From Oleiphilaceae bacterium (GTDB taxonomy: Bacteria > Pseudomonadota > Gammaproteobacteria > Pseudomonadales > Oleiphilaceae): a DNA stretch of 64,000 bases. The notes below the pieces were generated by a model. That model was not told the DNA's origin and searched no databases. It worked only from the letters and a program-made list of their open reading frames with translations. Positions 27,722-38,902 of this stretch are shown one piece after another. Position 1 is the stretch's first letter. Every line of letters starts with the position of its first letter. The translations under genes and the position numbers were made by a program. The stretch covers positions 1-64,000 of the forward strand of contig JAKVBL010000009.1 of the NCBI GenBank assembly GCA_022447365.1, given 5' to 3'.

Positions 27722-29156
27722 AGTTTCAATCACTAAGAATATTGAAATACCTGAAATGCGCAGAATTAAGCGGATTCACTTTATCGGAATTGGCGGCTCT
27801 GGCATGTGTGGTATTGCAGAAGTATTGCTGAATCAAGGGTATGAAATTAGCGGTTCTGATATTCAAGAAAGTGCGACAACACGTCATTTAACTAACCTAG
27901 GTACACAAGTATTTATTGGCCATCGCGCAAGCAATGTTGATGGTGCGAATGTCATTGTTGTTTCAAGTGCTATCAACGAAGAAAATCCTGAGATTATGGC
28001 AGCTCGCTCTGCGCGCATTCCGATTGTGCCTCGCGCTGAGATGTTGGCCGAAATAATGCGATATCGTCATGGTATCGCGATTGCCGGAACGCATGGCAAG
28101 ACAACGACAACAAGTTTGATCGCGTCGATTCTTGGCGCTGGTGGTATGGATCCAACTTTCGTAATTGGTGGGCGTCTGAATAGTGCCGGCACAAACGCGA
28201 AGTTAGGCGGGTCGAGATATCTTGTTGCAGAAGCAGATGAGAGCGATGCGTCTTTTTTACATCTCACCCCAATGGTTTCTGTCGTCACCAACATCGAAGC
28301 AGATCATATGCATACCTATGGCGGAGACTTTGGTCGGCTAAAGCAAACCTTTGTAGATTTTCTGCACAATCTTCCGTTCTATGGCACCGCCGTGATGTGT
28401 ATAGATGACCCAGTCGTCGAAGAGTTAATTCCATCCATCTCACGTGCAGTCATTACCTATGGCTTTAATGAGTCTGCAGATGTGCGAGCCGAAAATGTCA
28501 GACAAAGTGGACAATTAACGAGTTTCACGGCGATTCGTGCGGGAGATAAGCCAGATTTAGAAGTTGATTTCCAAATGCCAGGTGAGCACAACGTCCTTAA
28601 TGCATTGGCAGCCATTGCTGTTGCAACAGACGAAGGCGTTGCTGATGATGCAATCTTGTCGGCTTTAGCAGATTTTCAAGGCGTGGGACGTCGCTTCCAG
28701 TTGCAAGGTAATTTCCAGATTGAAGAGAAGTCGTTCATGTTGGTGGATGACTATGGGCATCATCCGAGTGAAGTGGGCGTGACCATAAAAGCTATTCGCG
28801 ATGGTTGGCCTGAAAAACGTTTAGTGATGGTGTTTCAACCACACCGTTATAGCCGAACGAGTGACCTGTATGAAGACTTCGTACGCGTCCTGTCAGAGGT
28901 TGATGTGCTGATCATGTTGGATGTTTACGCCGCGGGTGAAAAGCCAATTCCAGGAGCAGATAGTCGCGCGCTTTGTCGAAGTATCCGTCAGCGTTCTGGC
29001 TTAGATCCGATCTATGTCGAGGATACGGAAGAGCTCGAATCTGTGCTTTTAAATCTCTTAGATGAAAACGACCTCGTAGTAACGCAAGGTGCTGGTAATG
29101 TAGGACAGATTAGTCTGAGCCTTGCTCAGTCATTTAAAGCGAAGGAGGGGGCATGA
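27714..29156 (+). CDS. murC: UDP-N-acetylmuramate--L-alanine ligase
   Basis: Starts the stem peptide by adding L-alanine to UDP-MurNAc. I take GTG 27714 (480 residues), seven bases after GGGAGG and overlapping the murG stop. A codon at 27699 would add five residues but loses that ribosome site. The N-terminus [19 protein letters not shown], the ATP loop [13 protein letters not shown] and [10 protein letters not shown] are MurC signatures. ddlB starts four bases before its end. Confidence 0.97.
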   Translation: MSEVSITKNIEIPEMRRIKRIHFIGIGGSGMCGIAEVLLNQGYEISGSDIQESATTRHLTNLGTQVFIGHRASNVDGANVIVVSSAINEENPEIMAARSARIPIVPRAEMLAEIMRYRHGIAIAGTHGKTTTTSLIASILGAGGMDPTFVIGGRLNSAGTNAKLGGSRYLVAEADESDASFLHLTPMVSVVTNIEADHMHTYGGDFGRLKQTFVDFLHNLPFYGTAVMCIDDPVVEELIPSISRAVITYGFNESADVRAENVRQSGQLTSFTAIRAGDKPDLEVDFQMPGEHNVLNALAAIAVATDEGVADDAILSALADFQGVGRRFQLQGNFQIEEKSFMLVDDYGHHPSEVGVTIKAIRDGWPEKRLVMVFQPHRYSRTSDLYEDFVRVLSEVDVLIMLDVYAAGEKPIPGADSRALCRSIRQRSGLDPIYVEDTEELESVLLNLLDENDLVVTQGAGNVGQISLSLAQSFKAKEGA

Positions 29157-30112
29157 CAACATCGTTTATCGCAGATTCAGCCCTCGTTGAGTCTTTAGGT
29201 AAAGTAGCGGTCGTTTGTGGGGGTTGTTCTGCCGAGCGCGAAGTATCACTCAATAGCGGTGAAGCGGTTTATCGCGCGGCACTTGAGGCTGGAATCGAAG
29301 CAGAATTAGTCGATTATCAAGGTGATATTAACGCTTTGATTGGGCAGGGTTATGACCGCGTGTTTCTAGCGTTACATGGCCGTGGCGGCGAAGACGGAGT
29401 GATTCAAGGCGTTCTTGAAGCAGTTGGAATTCCTTATACCGGAAGCGGTGTGATGGGCTCTGCGTTAGCTATGGATAAATTGCGCAGCAAGTTACTTTGG
29501 CAAGGGCGCCAATTACCGACACCAACATTCGGATATGTCGACGAAATGAACCCTAAGCTTGTCGCGCAGCTGGTGAGCTTGATTGGATTTCCAATGGCGG
29601 TGAAACCTTCAAGAGAAGGTTCGTCAATTGGTGTATCAAAAGTGAGTGAGCAGTCTCAGCTAGATGCCGCTTTACAAAGTGCCTTAGCGCTTGATCAAGA
29701 AGTCATTCTTGAAGCGTGGGTAGATGGCAAAGAATTTACAGTCGGCATTTTAGGAGAAGAGACTCTTCCAGTTATTGGTCTGAAGACGACAGCGACGTTT
29801 TATGACTACGAGGCAAAGTATAAATCTGATGAAACTGAGTACTTTTTGCCAAGTCGTTTGAGTCCAGAAGATGAGCAACACATTGCGTCATTATCGCAAC
29901 AAGCATTCGATGCCTTGGGATGTGAAGGTTGGGGTCGAGTGGACGTGATGCAAGATCGAAATGGCAAGTTTTGGTTATTAGAAGTGAATACGATTCCAGG
30001 GATGACTGATCATAGTTTGATACCTATGGCTGCAAGGCATAAAGGAATAGAAATGCCTGAGTTGGTAACAGAAGTATTAAAACAAACTTTGCATGTTGGA
30101 GGCTTAGCGTGA
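29153..30112 (+). CDS. ddlB: D-alanine--D-alanine ligase
   Basis: Makes the D-Ala-D-Ala dipeptide used by MurF. The 319-residue ATP-grasp enzyme shows the N-terminal [14 protein letters not shown] (substrate-binding Glu), [24 protein letters not shown] and the metal-binding [15 protein letters not shown]. Placed between murC and ftsQ and coupled to both by four-base overlaps, it is the cluster-type DdlB. Confidence 0.97.
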   Translation: MTTSFIADSALVESLGKVAVVCGGCSAEREVSLNSGEAVYRAALEAGIEAELVDYQGDINALIGQGYDRVFLALHGRGGEDGVIQGVLEAVGIPYTGSGVMGSALAMDKLRSKLLWQGRQLPTPTFGYVDEMNPKLVAQLVSLIGFPMAVKPSREGSSIGVSKVSEQSQLDAALQSALALDQEVILEAWVDGKEFTVGILGEETLPVIGLKTTATFYDYEAKYKSDETEYFLPSRLSPEDEQHIASLSQQAFDALGCEGWGRVDVMQDRNGKFWLLEVNTIPGMTDHSLIPMAARHKGIEMPELVTEVLKQTLHVGGLA

Positions 30113-30939
30113 GTGCGGCAACCATGAGTAAATCCACAATGGATATGAAAGCAAAATCGAGTAGTACACGCCAAATATTGACAAATCAGGGTGTTTGGAA
30201 GGCTTATTGTGTTGCGGCGGCGCTGTCAGTATCAGTCGTCATATTTGCCTATTTCAGCGATCAGATTGCTGGGGTGGTTGATCAGCCAATAGAGCATTTC
30301 GAGGTGTCTAGTTCATTCAATGAGTTGAGTAAACATGATGTATCAAATGTGCTCGAACCTTTTATTGGGCAGAGTTTTTTCTCGATTGACATTCAGCAAA
30401 TTCAAAAAGAATTAGAAGCCTTGGCATGGGTTGAATCTGCAGTGATTCATCGTAAATGGCCAAGTGCGGTTGGTGTGCAAATTCAAGAGCAAATTGCCGT
30501 GGCTAACTGGGGGCATGAGTCTTACTTAAATAGCAAAGGGGAAGTGTTTACTCCCTCAACAACTGAGCGAGCTGATGGCCGTCCATTATTTAATGGTCCT
30601 GAATCGGCAAGCTCAAGAACACGAACAGAAATGCTTACTTACATGGCCGACATTGAAAGCAAGTTAATGGCGTGGGGGCTTAGTGCTGACCAGTTAGTGT
30701 TGAATGAGCGTGGCGCATGGAGCTTAGGGTTGGCGAACGGTCCGGTGATTGAGCTTGGTACCGATACAACAGAGAACCGCCTTGAGCGAGCGTTAAAGGT
30801 TTATCAAGGCTTGCAAGTGGATGCGCAGGCAGCGGTAGAAAGATTAGATGCACGATACACCAACGGTGTTTCTGTGCGCTGGAAAGAATTGGAAGTCGCA
30901 TCAGGTTATCAATACAGCGGTAACCCAGTGCACCAATAA
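30109..30939 (+). CDS. ftsQ: Cell division protein FtsQ
   Basis: A bitopic divisome scaffold that recruits FtsL and FtsB. The 276-residue protein has a cytoplasmic N-terminus of about 30 residues, one membrane span (about residues 33-52), a POTRA domain (from about residue 62, IEHFEVSSSFNELS) and the FtsQ/DivIB C-terminal domain ending with RYTNGVSVRWK. GTG start overlapping the ddlB stop. Confidence 0.95.
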   Translation: MSAATMSKSTMDMKAKSSSTRQILTNQGVWKAYCVAAALSVSVVIFAYFSDQIAGVVDQPIEHFEVSSSFNELSKHDVSNVLEPFIGQSFFSIDIQQIQKELEALAWVESAVIHRKWPSAVGVQIQEQIAVANWGHESYLNSKGEVFTPSTTERADGRPLFNGPESASSRTRTEMLTYMADIESKLMAWGLSADQLVLNERGAWSLGLANGPVIELGTDTTENRLERALKVYQGLQVDAQAAVERLDARYTNGVSVRWKELEVASGYQYSGNPVHQ

Positions 30940-30965
30940 AATATAACGAACTGTGGGATAAAGAA

Positions 30966-32201
30966 ATGGCAAGCAACTTCGATGACAGCTTGACCGTAGG
31001 GTTAGACATCGGCACTTCGAAGGTCGTCGCGATCGTGGGTAAGCGTGGCGAAGACGGGAGTGTTGAGATCGTGGGTATTGGATCTCATCCTTCGCGTGGC
31101 CTTAAACGTGGTGTAGTCGTAAACATTGAAACGACAGTGAATGCCATTCAGAGAGCAGTAGAAGAAGCAGAATTAATGGCAGGTTGTAATATTCATTCTG
31201 TCTACGCTGGCATTGCGGGGAGTCATATTAAGAGTCTGAATTCACATGGCATTGTCGCTGTGAAAGACCGGGAAGTGGTGCAGGCGGATATCGATCGCGT
31301 GATCGACGCAGCACAAGCCGTAGCGATTCCTGCAGATCAAAAAGTGTTGCACATATTGCCACAAGAATACGTTATCGATAGCCAAGAGGGCATCAAAGAG
31401 CCGCTTGGAATGTCGGGGGTGCGTTTAGAAGCAAAAGTGCATCTTGTTACATGTGCAGTGAATGCCTCACAGAACATTGAGAAGTGTGTTCAGCAGTGCG
31501 ACCTAGATGTCGATGACATTATTCTTGAGCAATTGGCGTCCGCCTATGCAGTGTTAACGGATGATGAAAAAGAGCTAGGCGTTTGTGTTGTAGATATCGG
31601 CGGAGGTACGACCGATATGGCGATATTCACGGGTGGTTCGATTCGCCACACTGCCGTTATACCGATCGCGGGTGATCAGGTTACTAATGATATCGCGATG
31701 GCATTACGAACTCCGACTCAGAATGCTGAAGAGATAAAAATTAAGTATGCCTGCGCGCTTACGCAGTTAGCGGGAGAGGGTGACACGATCAAAGTGCCTT
31801 CGGTTGGGGATCGTCCTCCGCGAGATTTATCTCGCCAAGCATTGGCGGAGGTTGTTGAGCCGCGTTATGACGAATTATTCACTCTTGTTCAACAAGAATT
31901 GAGACGGAGTGGTTTTGAAGATTTGGTTGCCGCAGGCGTTGTATTGACCGGCGGCACATCAAAAATGGAGGGTGTTGTGGAATTGGCAGAGGAAATTTTC
32001 CATATGCCTGTGCGCTTAGCAAGTCCACAAAAAGTGACAGGATTGTCCGATGTAGTAAACAACCCAATGTATGCAACAGGTGTTGGGTTACTTATTTACG
32101 GGTTGAATCAGAAAGAAGCAGGTGCCATTCCGGGTACTAAATCAGCTCCGGCGGAAGGGGTAGTGAGTAAGCTTAAAAACTGGTTTACCGGTAATTTTTA
32201 A
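30966..32201 (+). CDS. ftsA: Cell division protein FtsA
   Basis: The actin-like protein that tethers FtsZ filaments to the membrane. The 411-residue product has phosphate-binding loops VGLDIGTSKV near the N-terminus and VVDIGGGTTDMAIF near residue 209, the FtsA-specific 1C region between them, and an amphipathic C-terminal membrane-targeting helix (VSKLKNWFTGNF). It begins 26 bases after ftsQ, and ftsZ follows after about 60 bases. Confidence 0.98.
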   Translation: MASNFDDSLTVGLDIGTSKVVAIVGKRGEDGSVEIVGIGSHPSRGLKRGVVVNIETTVNAIQRAVEEAELMAGCNIHSVYAGIAGSHIKSLNSHGIVAVKDREVVQADIDRVIDAAQAVAIPADQKVLHILPQEYVIDSQEGIKEPLGMSGVRLEAKVHLVTCAVNASQNIEKCVQQCDLDVDDIILEQLASAYAVLTDDEKELGVCVVDIGGGTTDMAIFTGGSIRHTAVIPIAGDQVTNDIAMALRTPTQNAEEIKIKYACALTQLAGEGDTIKVPSVGDRPPRDLSRQALAEVVEPRYDELFTLVQQELRRSGFEDLVAAGVVLTGGTSKMEGVVELAEEIFHMPVRLASPQKVTGLSDVVNNPMYATGVGLLIYGLNQKEAGAIPGTKSAPAEGVVSKLKNWFTGNF

Positions 32202-32261
32202 AACTAAAAAAGTATTAGAAACAACTAGCAGATTGAAAAATTATAATTAGGAGATAGGGTG

Positions 32262-33428
32262 ATGTTCGAGATTGTTGAGAATATATCGCAAAACGCGGTG
32301 ATCAAGGTCGTTGGTGTTGGCGGAGGCGGCGGTAACGCTGTTCGACACATGCTGACTGGCGATGTTGATGGTGTTGAGTTTCTGTGTGCGAACACAGATG
32401 CGCAAGCACTTAAAGACCTTGATGCGAAATCTATTATTCAGTTAGGCAGTACCATAACAAAAGGTCTTGGTGCAGGCGCTAACCCAGAAGTGGGTAAGCA
32501 AGCGGCCTTAGAAGATCGTGAGCGTATTGCAGAGTCTTTAAAAGGCGCTGACATGGTTTTCATCACTGCCGGAATGGGCGGTGGTACTGGTACTGGTGGT
32601 GCGCCGATTGTGGCAGAGGTTGCTCGTGATATGGGAATTTTAACGGTTGCTGTTGTGACTAAGCCGTTCCCATTTGAAGGTAGTAAGCGAATGAAGATCG
32701 CAGACTCGGGTTTAGCAGAACTTGCTGAAAACGTAGACTCTCTGATCACCATCCCTAATGAAAAGTTACTTGCCGTTCTTGGTAAAAATACAAGTTTGCT
32801 TGATGCGTTTGGTGCTGCAAATGACGTGTTGCAGGGTGCCGTTCAGGGTATTGCGGATTTGATTATTCGCCCTGGTATGATCAACGTTGACTTTGCAGAC
32901 GTGAAAACTGTTATGTCTGAAATGGGCATGGCGATGATGGGCACAGGTACTGCGTCAGGTGAAAATCGTGCACGTGAAGCAGCCGAAGCAGCTATTCGCA
33001 GTCCGCTATTAGAAGACATTAACCTTCAAGGTGCGCGCGGTATTCTAGTGAATATTACTGCAGGTCTTGATTTGAACTTAGGTGAGTTCTCAGAGGTAGG
33101 TAGCATCGTTGAAGAATTTGCGTCGGAATCAGCAACAGTGGTTGTCGGTACGGTTATTGATAATGAGATGACCGATGAGCTTAAAGTGACTGTTGTTGCA
33201 ACAGGTCTTTCAAGTGTTGCTGATAAGCCTGTGAAGGTTGTCGATAATACTGCGCCTAAAGCAGTGGACGGTAAAACAGACTACAACAAGTTGGATCGCC
33301 CAGCAGTGAGTCGTCGTCGCGCAGTTGCCGAAACTCAGGGTAACGCGGCGGTAAGTCAAGATGTGGCGCCGGCTCCGAGTGTTGACTACCTTGATATCCC
33401 TGCTTTTTTGAGACGACAAGCCGACTAA
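32262..33428 (+). CDS. ftsZ: Cell division protein FtsZ
   Basis: The tubulin-like GTPase that forms the division ring. From ATG 32262, preceded by TAGGAG, it is 388 residues. The tubulin signature [10 protein letters not shown] lies near residue 106, with [12 protein letters not shown] in the N-terminal nucleotide-binding part. A variable linker (about 320-370) precedes the conserved C-terminal peptide [12 protein letters not shown], which binds FtsA, ZipA and MinC. It is the last division gene of the cluster. Confidence 0.98.
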   Translation: MFEIVENISQNAVIKVVGVGGGGGNAVRHMLTGDVDGVEFLCANTDAQALKDLDAKSIIQLGSTITKGLGAGANPEVGKQAALEDRERIAESLKGADMVFITAGMGGGTGTGGAPIVAEVARDMGILTVAVVTKPFPFEGSKRMKIADSGLAELAENVDSLITIPNEKLLAVLGKNTSLLDAFGAANDVLQGAVQGIADLIIRPGMINVDFADVKTVMSEMGMAMMGTGTASGENRAREAAEAAIRSPLLEDINLQGARGILVNITAGLDLNLGEFSEVGSIVEEFASESATVVVGTVIDNEMTDELKVTVVATGLSSVADKPVKVVDNTAPKAVDGKTDYNKLDRPAVSRRRAVAETQGNAAVSQDVAPAPSVDYLDIPAFLRRQAD

Positions 33429-33475
33429 TGCTACGCCTCAAATATGACAGCTTAACGACACTTTAGACAATCTGC

Positions 33476-33504
33476 TTGGGAAACAAGTGGTCATCTGTTA
33501 GTAT
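33476..33504 (+). promoter_or_regulatory. Predicted promoter of lpxC
   Basis: A -35 like TTGGGA (33476-33481), a 17-base spacer and a -10 like TAGTAT (33499-33504). The predicted transcript starts near 33511. A compact hairpin, TTGGCC (33517-33522) with GGCCAA (33527-33532) around AGAC, would lie at its 5' end. Confidence 0.5.
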
Positions 33505-33569
33505 GCGCCTGTTTTTTTGGCCAGACGGCCAACAATAGGAATATACAATAGGCGATTTTAAGTACGCAT

Positions 33570-34481
33570 ATGATTAGACAACGCACACTCAAAAACACTA
33601 TTCGCGCAACGGGCGTGGGCTTGCATTCAGGTAAGAAGGTATATTTGACCTTGAAGCCCGCACCGATCGACTCTGGCATTGTTTTCATCCGCACGGATCT
33701 GGAACCAAATGTGGAAATAGTCGCTCGCGCAGAGAATGTTGGTGAGACCATGCTATCTACTACGCTAGTTAAAAATGGCGTAAAAGTAGCAACGGTAGAG
33801 CATTTGCTATCAGCGATGGCTGGCCTCGGTATCGATAATTGTCGTATCGAATTGAGCTCAGAAGAAGTGCCTATTATGGATGGCTCCGCGGGGCCTTTTG
33901 TTTTCTTGATTCAGTCCGCCGGAATTCAAGAACAAGATGCTGCGAAGAAGTTTATTCGCATTACTCGTGAAGTTACGGTTGAAGAAGATGGCAAGGTAGC
34001 GACCTTTGTTCCTTTCGAGGGCTTTAAGGTTGGTTTTTCTATCGACTTTGACCACCCAGTTTTCAAAACGCGTAGTCAGCAAGCGAGCATCGATTTCTCT
34101 AGCACATCTTTTGTGAAAGAAGTAAGTCGAGCTAGAACTTTCGGATTTATGCAAGATATTGAACGCTTACGTTCTATGAATCTTGCTCTCGGAGGTAGTG
34201 TTGATAATGCGATCGTTGTAGACGATGACGGTGTTCTTAACGAAGACGGTTTGCGTTATGACGATGAGTTCGTTAAGCATAAAATACTTGATGCGATCGG
34301 TGATCTTTATTTACTTGGTAATAGCTTAATCGGCGAATTTATTGGTAATAAGTCAGGGCATGACTTGAACAATAAATTGCTACGCAAGTTGATTAAAGAA
34401 ACTGATGCGTGGGAAGTTCAAACTTATGAAGACGCGAGCACGGCTCCTATCTCCTACATGAAACCGGTGCTTGCCGCTTAA
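33570..34481 (+). CDS. lpxC: UDP-3-O-acyl-N-acetylglucosamine deacetylase
   Basis: The zinc enzyme that commits UDP-sugar to lipid A synthesis. The 303-residue length is standard. The zinc ligands are visible: His in [15 protein letters not shown] (near residue 79), and His and Asp in [15 protein letters not shown] (near residues 237-241). DGSAGPFV and the N-terminal [17 protein letters not shown] are also typical. It follows ftsZ, as in E. coli and Pseudomonas, but has its own promoter region. Confidence 0.98.
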   Translation: MIRQRTLKNTIRATGVGLHSGKKVYLTLKPAPIDSGIVFIRTDLEPNVEIVARAENVGETMLSTTLVKNGVKVATVEHLLSAMAGLGIDNCRIELSSEEVPIMDGSAGPFVFLIQSAGIQEQDAAKKFIRITREVTVEEDGKVATFVPFEGFKVGFSIDFDHPVFKTRSQQASIDFSSTSFVKEVSRARTFGFMQDIERLRSMNLALGGSVDNAIVVDDDGVLNEDGLRYDDEFVKHKILDAIGDLYLLGNSLIGEFIGNKSGHDLNNKLLRKLIKETDAWEVQTYEDASTAPISYMKPVLAA

Positions 34482-34488
34482 CTTTCCA

Positions 34489-34938
34489 TTAATTAGAGCG
34501 ACTATTTAGTCGCTCTAATGCCTCATCTAGCCGCTGTTCAGTGGTCTTGTTCTTAAGTTCTGGTCGATCTTTCAACTTCACCATCTTGTTAGACGTTTTC
34601 TTTTTCGTAAACGGTCTTATTTGTATTTTAATGCTTTGAACTCTCGAGGCACCAACACGCATTTGAAGTGCTTTAAGTGTTTTGTCTTGCTCAAAGCGAA
34701 AGCGTGTTGCAATCGCTGCTGAGCGACAATGCAAAATCAAACACTGGTCTTCGATTCCTGCAACAATCAACTCGCCTCGTAATAATTCTGGCAAGCATTC
34801 ATCTAAACGATCTTCGATGGAGTCATGGTGCGACGCTTGGGCAAGTATTTGCTTCAATGCCCGCGATTTTTTAAATGTACGCTCGTGACTCAATACATCG
34901 CTGAGGCGTTTATGTGTGGGTTGCGGTTTATAAGGCAT
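34489..34938 (-). CDS. dciA: DciA-type replicative helicase loader (DUF721)
   Basis: A 149-residue protein of the DUF721/DciA family, which loads the DnaB helicase in bacteria lacking DnaC. The conserved core runs from about residue 18 to 105 and includes LDECLPELLRGELIVAGIEDQCL and AAIATRFRFEQDKTLKAL. The C-terminal tail is basic and disordered-looking. Its location between lpxC and secA is the known place of dciA in many gammaproteobacteria. It converges on lpxC with a 7-base gap, and a perfect palindrome lies within its last codons. Confidence 0.85.
   Translation of the reverse strand: MPYKPQPTHKRLSDVLSHERTFKKSRALKQILAQASHHDSIEDRLDECLPELLRGELIVAGIEDQCLILHCRSAAIATRFRFEQDKTLKALQMRVGASRVQSIKIQIRPFTKKKTSNKMVKLKDRPELKNKTTEQRLDEALERLNSRSN
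34492..34519. repeat. Perfect 13-bp inverted repeat at the lpxC/dciA convergence
   Basis: ATTAGAGCGACTA (34492-34504) and TAGTCGCTCTAAT (34507-34519) are fully complementary with a 2-base spacer. The repeat lies inside the last nine codons of dciA and ten bases after the lpxC stop. It would fold in either transcript. There is no T-run on either side, so it is not a standard terminator. Confidence 0.75.
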
Positions 34939-35020
34939 TGATTTAATTCTATTGAAGTTAGGTATCCTGTCGGCTACAGGTTATACTTTCAGCATTAAGT
35001 TTAAGCAATTATTTCTTAGC

Positions 35021-35962
35021 ATGGATATTATTATTGTTGGAAAGCGCCATGGTCAATCGCGAAGCCTGAAGCTTGGGTCAGGTTCGGTGGCGATGTTGGG
35101 TGCAGGGTTCTGTCTATTTGCTTTAACGCTCTTTGGTTCAGGCCTCTATCTCGCACATAGCTATTATGGGGAGCGAGACGGGCTTGTGGATGCACGCGTC
35201 AAAGCAGCTTGGGCTGCAACACTTGCCGAACAGAAGGCTGAGTTAAAGCAATTGCAGGAGCAAAGTCGTCAACGATTGGATGCATTAACTCTTAAAATGG
35301 GTGATATGCAGGCGAGGCTTTATCGATTAGATGCCTTAGGTCAGCGTTTAACGGATGTTGGTAAACTGAAAAGTGGTGAATTCGACTTTGAGTCACAACC
35401 TTCTGTTGGTGGCCCTATCCCAAGCGAATATTCCGAGTCCTATACAGTTCAAGGTTTTGAAACAGAGCTGTCAAACCTCTCTCAAACCATTTCTGATCGC
35501 GAGCAGCAACTAGCGATTATGGAACAGCTATTCCAGCAAAAGGATATCGCAAACCAGGTGTTTATTGCTGGTCGTCCAATCAAGTGGGGCTGGATGTCTT
35601 CCCCTTATGGTTATCGTAGTGACCCCTTTACTGGAAAGCGGACTTGGCATGCGGGTGTTGATTTCGCAGGGAAGGACGGCAGCGATATCATTTCTGTTGC
35701 TGCTGGTGTGGTGACTTGGTCAGGCGATCGATACGGTTATGGCAACTTAGTTGAAGTGAATCATGGTAATGGTTACTCGACACGCTATGCACACTGTAAA
35801 GAGTTACTGGTTAGTGTTGGCGAGGTTATCGAGAAAGGCCAAGTGATTGCTAAGATGGGAAGTACCGGTCGTTCAACTGGTCCACATGTGCATTACGAAG
35901 TGTTGAAAAATGGCCGCACAGAGAATCCTAAGAAATTTATTCATCGTGCAAATCGTGGTTAG
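35021..35962 (+). CDS. M23-family murein hydrolase, membrane-anchored
   Basis: A LytM-domain peptidoglycan endopeptidase or divisome amidase activator. From ATG 35021 it is 313 residues: a short cytoplasmic part, a membrane span at about residues 25-48, a coiled-coil region (about 65-105 and 135-175) and a C-terminal M23 domain. Zinc-binding residues are intact: His and Asp in WHAGVDFA, and HVH in TGPHVHYE, so it could be catalytically active. Homologues sit between lpxC and secA in several gammaproteobacteria. It is divergent from dciA. A longer reading from 34952 would add 23 residues and cover the dciA start region. Confidence 0.9.
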   Translation: MDIIIVGKRHGQSRSLKLGSGSVAMLGAGFCLFALTLFGSGLYLAHSYYGERDGLVDARVKAAWAATLAEQKAELKQLQEQSRQRLDALTLKMGDMQARLYRLDALGQRLTDVGKLKSGEFDFESQPSVGGPIPSEYSESYTVQGFETELSNLSQTISDREQQLAIMEQLFQQKDIANQVFIAGRPIKWGWMSSPYGYRSDPFTGKRTWHAGVDFAGKDGSDIISVAAGVVTWSGDRYGYGNLVEVNHGNGYSTRYAHCKELLVSVGEVIEKGQVIAKMGSTGRSTGPHVHYEVLKNGRTENPKKFIHRANRG

Positions 35963-36017
35963 TAAAATCTAAATCAACAATAAACATGACTTAATTAGCA
36001 CATAGCCCTCGAAGGGT

Positions 36018-36045
36018 TTGCCTATCCCTCTTTATACCTTAGAAT
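36018..36045 (+). promoter_or_regulatory. Predicted sigma-70 promoter of secA
   Basis: A -35 like TTGCCT (36018-36023), a 16-base spacer and a -10 TAGAAT (36040-36045). The leader to secA is about 100 bases. I see no SecM-like arrest ORF between the M23 gene and secA. Confidence 0.55.
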
Positions 36046-36152
36046 GCTCGGTGCGATAGCCGAGATGTATTTCGCCTTGAGTTTAATAAACTTGGCCTCA
36101 CATCTATATCTTCAAATATCCATAATACGAATTAATAACACAGTAGAATCTT

Positions 36153-38885
36153 ATGTTTTCATCGGCACTAACCAAGCTTTTCGGAAGTAAGAATAAGCGT
36201 GAGCTTAAACGCATGGGCAAAGTCGTTGCTCAAATCAACGCACTAGAAGAATCCATGTCGTCATTGAGTGATGATGCGCTTAAAGCGAAAACTACCGAGT
36301 TTAAGGAGCGGGTAGCTAACGGTGAATTACTAGACAAGCTTTTGCCTGAAGCGTTTGCAGTTGCTCGTGAAGCCGGTAAGCGTGTCATGCAAATGCGTCA
36401 TTTTGATGTGCAGCTGATTGGCGGCATGACACTCCATCAGGGGAAAATTGCTGAGATGCGTACAGGTGAAGGTAAAACGCTAGTAGCGACCTTGCCTGTG
36501 TATTTGAATGCTCTTTCTGGCGAAGGCGTGCATGTTGTAACGGTTAACGACTACTTAGCAAAACGTGACTCTAAGTGGATGGAACCTCTATATAACTTCT
36601 TAGGTTTAAGTGTTGGGGTTGTATATGGCGGTCAAGAGCCTGCAGAAAAGAAAGCAGCTTATCAGTGTGATATCACCTATGGGACTAACAACGAATTTGG
36701 GTTTGACTATTTGCGCGATAACATGGCGTTTAGTGCCGAAACAAAAGCGCAGCGTGGTTTAAACTTCGCGATTGTTGATGAGGTTGACTCGATCCTTATC
36801 GATGAGGCGAGAACACCTCTTGTTATTTCAGGCCCTGCCCAGGACAGCTCAAAGCTATACAAAGCAATTAAAGGAATCATCCCGCTATTGAAGAAAGCGG
36901 AAGTCGGTGAAGATGGGAAGCCGTTAGATGACGGTCACTTCATTCTTGATGAAAAAGCGAAGAGTGCTGAACTCACTGAATCTGGTTTAAGTTATCTAGA
37001 ATCAGTGTTTATTGAGCACGGCTTGTTGCAAGAAGGTGATAGCCTTTATGCGCCTGGTAACCTTGTTCTGCTTCATCACACTTCATCGGCATTACGTGCC
37101 CAACATCTGTATCACAAAGATGTTGATTACATCATTCAAGACAAGCAAATCGTGATTATCGATGAACATACCGGCCGTACGATGGCAGGTCGTCGATGGG
37201 GCGAAGGGCTTCATCAGGCGATTGAGGCGAAAGAAGGCTTAGCGATTCAAGCAGAGAGCCAAACTCTCGCATCTACTACCTTCCAGAACTTCTTCCGTAT
37301 TTACGACAAGCTTGCTGGTATGACTGGTACGGCGGATACCGAAGCGTACGAATTTAATCAAATATACGGGCTAGACGTGGTTGTTATTCCAACGAATAAA
37401 ACTATTGCTCGTATTGATCATAACGATCTTGTTTATTTAACGCAGGAAGAAAAATTCCAAGCAATTATTGATGAAGTTAAAGCAGTTGTTGCAGCCCAAC
37501 GCCCAGTACTTGTTGGCACAGCGAGTATTGAGTCGTCTGAATATTTGTCAGGTTTGCTGAAAAAAGCAGGTATTAAACATAGCGTTCTGAACGCAAAGCA
37601 TCACGCTCAAGAAGCTCAGATCGTTGCGCAAGCAGGTCTTCCAGGTACGGTCACGATAGCGACCAACATGGCGGGCCGTGGTACCGATATCGTTCTTGGT
37701 GGTAACTGGGAAGCTGAAGTCAAAGCGCTCAAAAACCCTGATGACGCAAAAATTGAAAAGATTAAAGTAGAGTGGAAAGCACGTAACGAAGCCGTGAAAG
37801 AGGCTGGTGGTTTACACATACTTGGTACTGAGCGACACGAATCTCGCCGTATCGATAATCAGTTACGTGGTCGTGCTGGTCGTCAGGGTGATCCAGGTAG
37901 TACGCGTTTCTTCTTGTCTTTAGAAGATAACTTAATGCGTTTGTTTGCTTCAGATCGTGTTCGAAACATCATGCAAGCATTAGGTATGGATAAGGGCGAA
38001 GCGATTGAACATAAGATGGTTAGTAACGCGATTGAGAAGGCGCAACGTAAAGTCGAAGGGCGTAACTTTGATATTCGTAAAGCGCTTCTTGAATATGATG
38101 ATGTTGCTAACGATCAGCGTACAGTTGTCTATGAGCAGCGTAACGAGGTAATGGCCCGCGATGATATTAGTGATATCGTCGGCGCGGTTCGTGAAGAGAT
38201 CGTGAACGAGGTTGTGAGTGATTTTATTCCACCGCAAAGTATCGAAGACATGTGGAATATTCCTGGTCTTGAACAAGCCTTGAAAGCGGAATTTGCAATC
38301 GAGTTACCCGTGCAAGAATGGTTGAAGGCTGATGACAATCTGCACGAAGAACCATTGCGAGAGAAGATTCTTGAAGCGGTTGTTGCTAAGTACAAAGAAA
38401 AAGAAGGGACCGCTGGCTCAGAGTCAATGCGTGCTTTTGAAAAGCAGGTCTTTTTACATATTCTTGATACTTTATGGAAAGAACATTTGGCGTCAATGGA
38501 CCACTTACGCCAAGGCATTCATTTACGTAGCTATGCGCAAAAGAATCCTAAGCAAGAGTATAAGCGTGAAGCATTTGAGATGTTCCAAGATATGCTTGGG
38601 CGCTTGAAGCATGAGGTTGTAAAGGTAACAAGTCATGTTCGTATTCAGTCCGAAGAAGAGCTTGCTGAGATTGAGCGTCAGCGTCGCGAAGAGCTTGCTC
38701 GTCAATTAGGTGCAGCACAAACGCAGCATGATGCTGCTCCTGGTTCGGAAGAGGAATCAAATCAATCTGAAGAGTCTAAGGCTGAGCCTATGACGCGTGA
38801 TGGCCGTAAAGTTGGTCGGAACGAACCTTGCCCATGTGGTTCAGGTAAAAAATATAAGCAATGCCACGGCCGCATTACGTCTTAA
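36153..38885 (+). CDS. secA: Preprotein translocase ATPase SecA
   Basis: The motor ATPase that drives proteins through SecYEG. The 910-residue product has Walker A in [14 protein letters not shown] (near residue 108), the DEAD-like [14 protein letters not shown], the preprotein cross-linking and scaffold domains, [22 protein letters not shown] in the second nucleotide-binding fold, and the C-terminal zinc-binding motif [17 protein letters not shown] that contacts SecB. It has its own promoter region and is followed 17 bases later by argJ, an order shared with Pseudomonas. Confidence 0.98.
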   Translation: MFSSALTKLFGSKNKRELKRMGKVVAQINALEESMSSLSDDALKAKTTEFKERVANGELLDKLLPEAFAVAREAGKRVMQMRHFDVQLIGGMTLHQGKIAEMRTGEGKTLVATLPVYLNALSGEGVHVVTVNDYLAKRDSKWMEPLYNFLGLSVGVVYGGQEPAEKKAAYQCDITYGTNNEFGFDYLRDNMAFSAETKAQRGLNFAIVDEVDSILIDEARTPLVISGPAQDSSKLYKAIKGIIPLLKKAEVGEDGKPLDDGHFILDEKAKSAELTESGLSYLESVFIEHGLLQEGDSLYAPGNLVLLHHTSSALRAQHLYHKDVDYIIQDKQIVIIDEHTGRTMAGRRWGEGLHQAIEAKEGLAIQAESQTLASTTFQNFFRIYDKLAGMTGTADTEAYEFNQIYGLDVVVIPTNKTIARIDHNDLVYLTQEEKFQAIIDEVKAVVAAQRPVLVGTASIESSEYLSGLLKKAGIKHSVLNAKHHAQEAQIVAQAGLPGTVTIATNMAGRGTDIVLGGNWEAEVKALKNPDDAKIEKIKVEWKARNEAVKEAGGLHILGTERHESRRIDNQLRGRAGRQGDPGSTRFFLSLEDNLMRLFASDRVRNIMQALGMDKGEAIEHKMVSNAIEKAQRKVEGRNFDIRKALLEYDDVANDQRTVVYEQRNEVMARDDISDIVGAVREEIVNEVVSDFIPPQSIEDMWNIPGLEQALKAEFAIELPVQEWLKADDNLHEEPLREKILEAVVAKYKEKEGTAGSESMRAFEKQVFLHILDTLWKEHLASMDHLRQGIHLRSYAQKNPKQEYKREAFEMFQDMLGRLKHEVVKVTSHVRIQSEEELAEIERQRREELARQLGAAQTQHDAAPGSEEESNQSEESKAEPMTRDGRKVGRNEPCPCGSGKKYKQCHGRITS

Positions 38886-38902
38886 GTTGTTGAGGAAGTG
38901 TT

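Noticed and set aside
33517-33532. TTGGCC/GGCCAA hairpin as the ftsZ terminator
   Set aside because: The T-run is before the stem, not after it, so it cannot act as an intrinsic terminator on the plus strand; on the minus strand A residues follow.
36044-36190. A 48-codon ORF before secA considered as a SecM-like arrest peptide
   Set aside because: Its ATG lies inside the predicted -10 box, it lacks a ribosome site and a signal peptide or arrest motif, and it runs out of frame into secA.
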